Source: Actinomycetota bacterium
GTDB taxonomy: Bacteria; Actinomycetota; Thermoleophilia; Solirubrobacterales; Solirubrobacteraceae
Assembly: GCA_005788585.1 (NCBI GenBank)
Contig: SYBY01000015.1
Location: 1-8,202 of the forward strand
Direction: 5' to 3'
Length of the DNA: 8,202 nucleotides
Positions 5,977 to 8,202 of the stretch are shown here, piece after piece; the first letter of the stretch is position 1; every line of letters starts with the position of its first letter. The notes under the pieces are model-generated. The model did no database searches and had not been told where the DNA came from. It saw only the letters and a program-made list of their open reading frames with translations. The translations under genes were made by a program, and so were the position numbers.

Positions 5977-8200
5977 GCGCGAACACCACGGCGCGCTCAG
6001 CCGAGCACGTCCACGTCCCGTCGCGCCACGAGATCCTCGTCCCGTCGGCCAGCCGCACCGTGGCGCGCCCGCAGGCCGGCTCGCCCCAGAGCGTGGCCTC
6101 CAGCGGGCGCTCGTCCTCGGGCGTGTCGCCGAGCCCGGACGCGACGTGCGCGGCCGGGTACGTGACGACGATCGAGCCGTCGCGCACGTAGACGGGGATG
6201 CCGTCGAGGCCGACCTCGGCCTCGACCTCCCTGCCGCCTGCCACCCGCGTGCCTGACCACGCCTCGATCCAGTCGCCGCGCGGCAGCTGGACCTCACGGG
6301 ACGTGGCGCCCTCCTCCAGCACGGGCGCGACCCACAGCGCCGGCCCGAAACCGAAGGCGTCGGCCACGCCCCAGCCGCGCTCGTCGGCGGGGTCGAGCAG
6401 CGGCAGCGGCCGGGTGATCGGCAGCCCGCAGCGCGCGGCGGTCGCGGCCGCGGCACGGATGTACGGCACGAGCTGCTCGTGCAGCAGGACGTATCCGCGG
6501 TAGACGTCCAGCGTGTGCGGGTCGTAGGTCCAGGGCTCCTGCTGCAGCCGCCCGTGGGCCTGCATGAGCGGGGTGAAGCACCCGAGCTGCACCCAGCGCA
6601 GGAGCGTCTCCTTCGGGCAGCGGTCGACGAGCGCGTGGCCCAGGTACCCGCCGACGTCGTGCGACCAGTTGCTGAACCCCGACGACGCGGCGCTGATCGT
6701 GCACGCCACCAGCGCCCGCAGCGACCACAGGTCGGAGATCTGGTCGCCCGCCCACAGCATCCCGACGCGCTGCTGGCCGCTCCAGCCGCTGCGGCCGAAC
6801 AGCACGCCGTCGCCGGGGTGGACCTCGTCGAGCGCGCGCTGCATCGACTCGCGGTAGCGCTGCCCGTACTCCCACGCGTGCTCGGCGCCGCGCCGGCCGT
6901 CGGCCAGGCACAGGTCGTCGGGCAGGTAGTAGCCCTCGCCGTCGTCGGCCTTGATGCCGGTCACGCCCAGACGCAGCGCGGCCTTCGCCTGCCCGCGCCA
7001 CCACGTCTCGGCGACCGGGTTGGTGAAGTCCACCGGCGACCCGGTGCCCATCCACCACCGTGCGACGTACGTCTCACCATCGGCGTCGTGGAGGAAGTGC
7101 CCGGCGCGACGTCCCTCCTCGTAGTTGGACGCCGGCGCGCGGTGCAGGCGCTGCGACCCGGGGTCGGGCGGGACCTGCCCGTCGAAGCTGTCGAGGTTGA
7201 CCCACGGCGTGACCCACACCACGGTCCGCACCCCGCGGGTGCGCAGCGCGCGCACCATCCCCGGCGCGTCGGGGAACTGGTACGGGTTGAACTCCCACGT
7301 GTTGTACTGCGTCTCCCAGGGCGAATCGAGGACGACGGCATCGAGCGGGATGCCGTGCCAGCGGCAGCCGTGGACGTCCTCCATGACGTCGTCCTGGTGC
7401 TCGTAGACGTCGCGGCTCTTCCAGAACCCGTAGCCCCACTCGGGCAGGAGCGCCGGCAGCCCGCTGCGGTGCAGGTAGCGCCGCAGCCGCGCGGCGGGGG
7501 AGGGGTCGCAGAGGATCTGCGCGCGCAGCGGTCCCGCCGCGGCGCGGGCGCTGACCGTCGTGCGGTCGCCGAGGTCGAAGCGCGTGCCGTTGCCGAAGCC
7601 CTGGAGCCACACCGCATACCCACGCGAGGACTGCAGCCACGGCGCGGGCGCGTAGTCGCCCTGCGGGACGCCGCCGAGCTCGAGCATCTCGGGCGGGCAC
7701 GCCGGGCCGGTGTAGCGGCGGTCGGCGCCGAGCTGGATGTCCCGCCCGGCGAGGTCGACGCGCAGGGCGTGGTGCGCGCCGAGCCCGTTGAAGCGCTCCT
7801 CGGCGCGGCTGTCCCAGGAGACCGCCAGGCGCAGCGGCTGTCCGTCTGCCGTCAGCTCGACGGCGAGGGTCGCGTCGTCGGTGAGCGCCAGGCGCAGCAC
7901 GCCGGTGCGCCCGCCGTTGAAGTGGACCCGCAGGTCGGCGGCGTGCTCGTCGGCAGTGAGGAGGTCGAACGCGATGGCGTGCTCGGGGAACCCGCGCACC
8001 TCCTCGGCGATGACGCCCTCGGTGACCTGCACGAACCGGTCGCGCACCTCGCCGTCGCAGCACCAGACCCCGAGATGGCGGATGAGCCGCCGTCCCGAGC
8101 GGCGCAGATGGATGCGGAACGGGGCGGTCTTGATCTCGAGGCGCAGCTCGCCGCGGGCAAGCGTCAGCACCCCGGTTTCCGGGAGCGAGGAGGTGGCCAC
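5969..8200 (-). CDS. Glycoside hydrolase family 31 (alpha-glycosidase, substrate unknown)
   Basis: A 743-residue enzyme predicted to hydrolyse alpha-linked glycosides with retention. It has an N-terminal beta-sandwich (about 10-240), a (beta/alpha)8 barrel (about 250-590) and C-terminal beta-sandwich domains (about 595-740). Barrel motifs: LDAVVLDSPW (286-295), YNTWEFNPYQFPD (299-311), RTVVWVTPWVN (325-335), SPVDFTNP (388-395), and GIKADDGEG (415-423) with presumed nucleophile D419 by alignment with the classical K-T-D-F-G-E. WAGDQ (483-487) gives acid/base D486, and SHDVGGY (513-519) supplies the conserved substrate-binding HD. No signal peptide or membrane helix is seen, so it is probably cytoplasmic and acts on imported oligosaccharides. 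The GTG at 8200 is only 2 bases from the window edge, has no visible ribosome-binding site, and the true start may lie outside. GH31 covers alpha-glucosidase, alpha-xylosidase, alpha-galactosidase, sulfoquinovosidase and others; I cannot choose among them. Confidence 0.9.
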   Translation of the reverse strand: MATSSLPETGVLTLARGELRLEIKTAPFRIHLRRSGRRLIRHLGVWCCDGEVRDRFVQVTEGVIAEEVRGFPEHAIAFDLLTADEHAADLRVHFNGGRTGVLRLALTDDATLAVELTADGQPLRLAVSWDSRAEERFNGLGAHHALRVDLAGRDIQLGADRRYTGPACPPEMLELGGVPQGDYAPAPWLQSSRGYAVWLQGFGNGTRFDLGDRTTVSARAAAGPLRAQILCDPSPAARLRRYLHRSGLPALLPEWGYGFWKSRDVYEHQDDVMEDVHGCRWHGIPLDAVVLDSPWETQYNTWEFNPYQFPDAPGMVRALRTRGVRTVVWVTPWVNLDSFDGQVPPDPGSQRLHRAPASNYEEGRRAGHFLHDADGETYVARWWMGTGSPVDFTNPVAETWWRGQAKAALRLGVTGIKADDGEGYYLPDDLCLADGRRGAEHAWEYGQRYRESMQRALDEVHPGDGVLFGRSGWSGQQRVGMLWAGDQISDLWSLRALVACTISAASSGFSNWSHDVGGYLGHALVDRCPKETLLRWVQLGCFTPLMQAHGRLQQEPWTYDPHTLDVYRGYVLLHEQLVPYIRAAAATAARCGLPITRPLPLLDPADERGWGVADAFGFGPALWVAPVLEEGATSREVQLPRGDWIEAWSGTRVAGGREVEAEVGLDGIPVYVRDGSIVVTYPAAHVASGLGDTPEDERPLEATLWGEPACGRATVRLADGTRISWRDGTWTCSAERAVVFARR

Positions 8201-8202
8201 TC

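Noticed and set aside
5452..6456. 334-codon minus-strand frame covering the cupredoxin gene and the GH31 3' end
   Set aside because: Overlaps two well-supported genes; the translation is Arg/Pro/Ser-rich without motifs.
5969..8200. Sulfoquinovosidase (YihQ-like) assignment for the GH31 enzyme
   Set aside because: WAGDQ resembles the acid/base region of YihQ, but I cannot see the sulfonate-recognition residues in the barrel loops, and the nucleophile motif differs. General GH31 is the safer call.

Overview
This is a GC-rich window (visibly around 70% G+C) with dense, overlapping genes and GTG as well as ATG starts. It looks like an actinobacterial chromosome. Protein style, such as an MrpB of the GDGF type, would fit a Thermoleophilia/Solirubrobacterales-like lineage, but that placement is an inference.

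Positions 1-5388 (minus strand) hold a seven-gene Mrp (Mnh, Sha) monovalent cation/proton antiporter operon in the classical order mrpA-B-C-D-E-F-G. MrpG is cut by the window edge. All six gene junctions overlap by 1 or 4 bases (ATGA, GTGA or TGATG), and Shine-Dalgarno-like motifs lie in the 3' end of each preceding gene, so the operon is probably translated as one coupled unit. MrpA and MrpD are the two large, complex I-like membrane subunits (relatives of NuoL and NuoM/N). MrpC is NuoK-like. MrpB, E, F and G are small membrane subunits. Together they should form one membrane complex exchanging cytoplasmic Na+ (or K+/Li+) for external H+. No hydrogenase or quinone-oxidoreductase subunit is visible.

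Positions 5389-5553 are a 165-base divergent intergenic region that must hold the start signals of both the mrp operon and the next gene. I see small inverted repeats in it but no convincing -35/-10 pair.

Positions 5554-5958 (plus strand) encode a small exported cupredoxin-like protein. It keeps recognisable Cys and His copper ligands but has Gln where the axial Met is expected.

Positions 5969-8200 (minus strand), convergent with the cupredoxin gene and only 10 bases from it, encode a large cytoplasmic glycoside hydrolase of family GH31 with a clear catalytic pair. Its substrate cannot be read from the sequence, and its start lies at the window edge.

I did not find RNA genes, CRISPR arrays, insertion sequences or a wholly new system. 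The points of interest are residue-level departures in otherwise recognisable families: MrpA with Asp for the key Glu and a short N-terminus, a cupredoxin with Gln as axial residue, and a GH31 with an unusual nucleophile motif.
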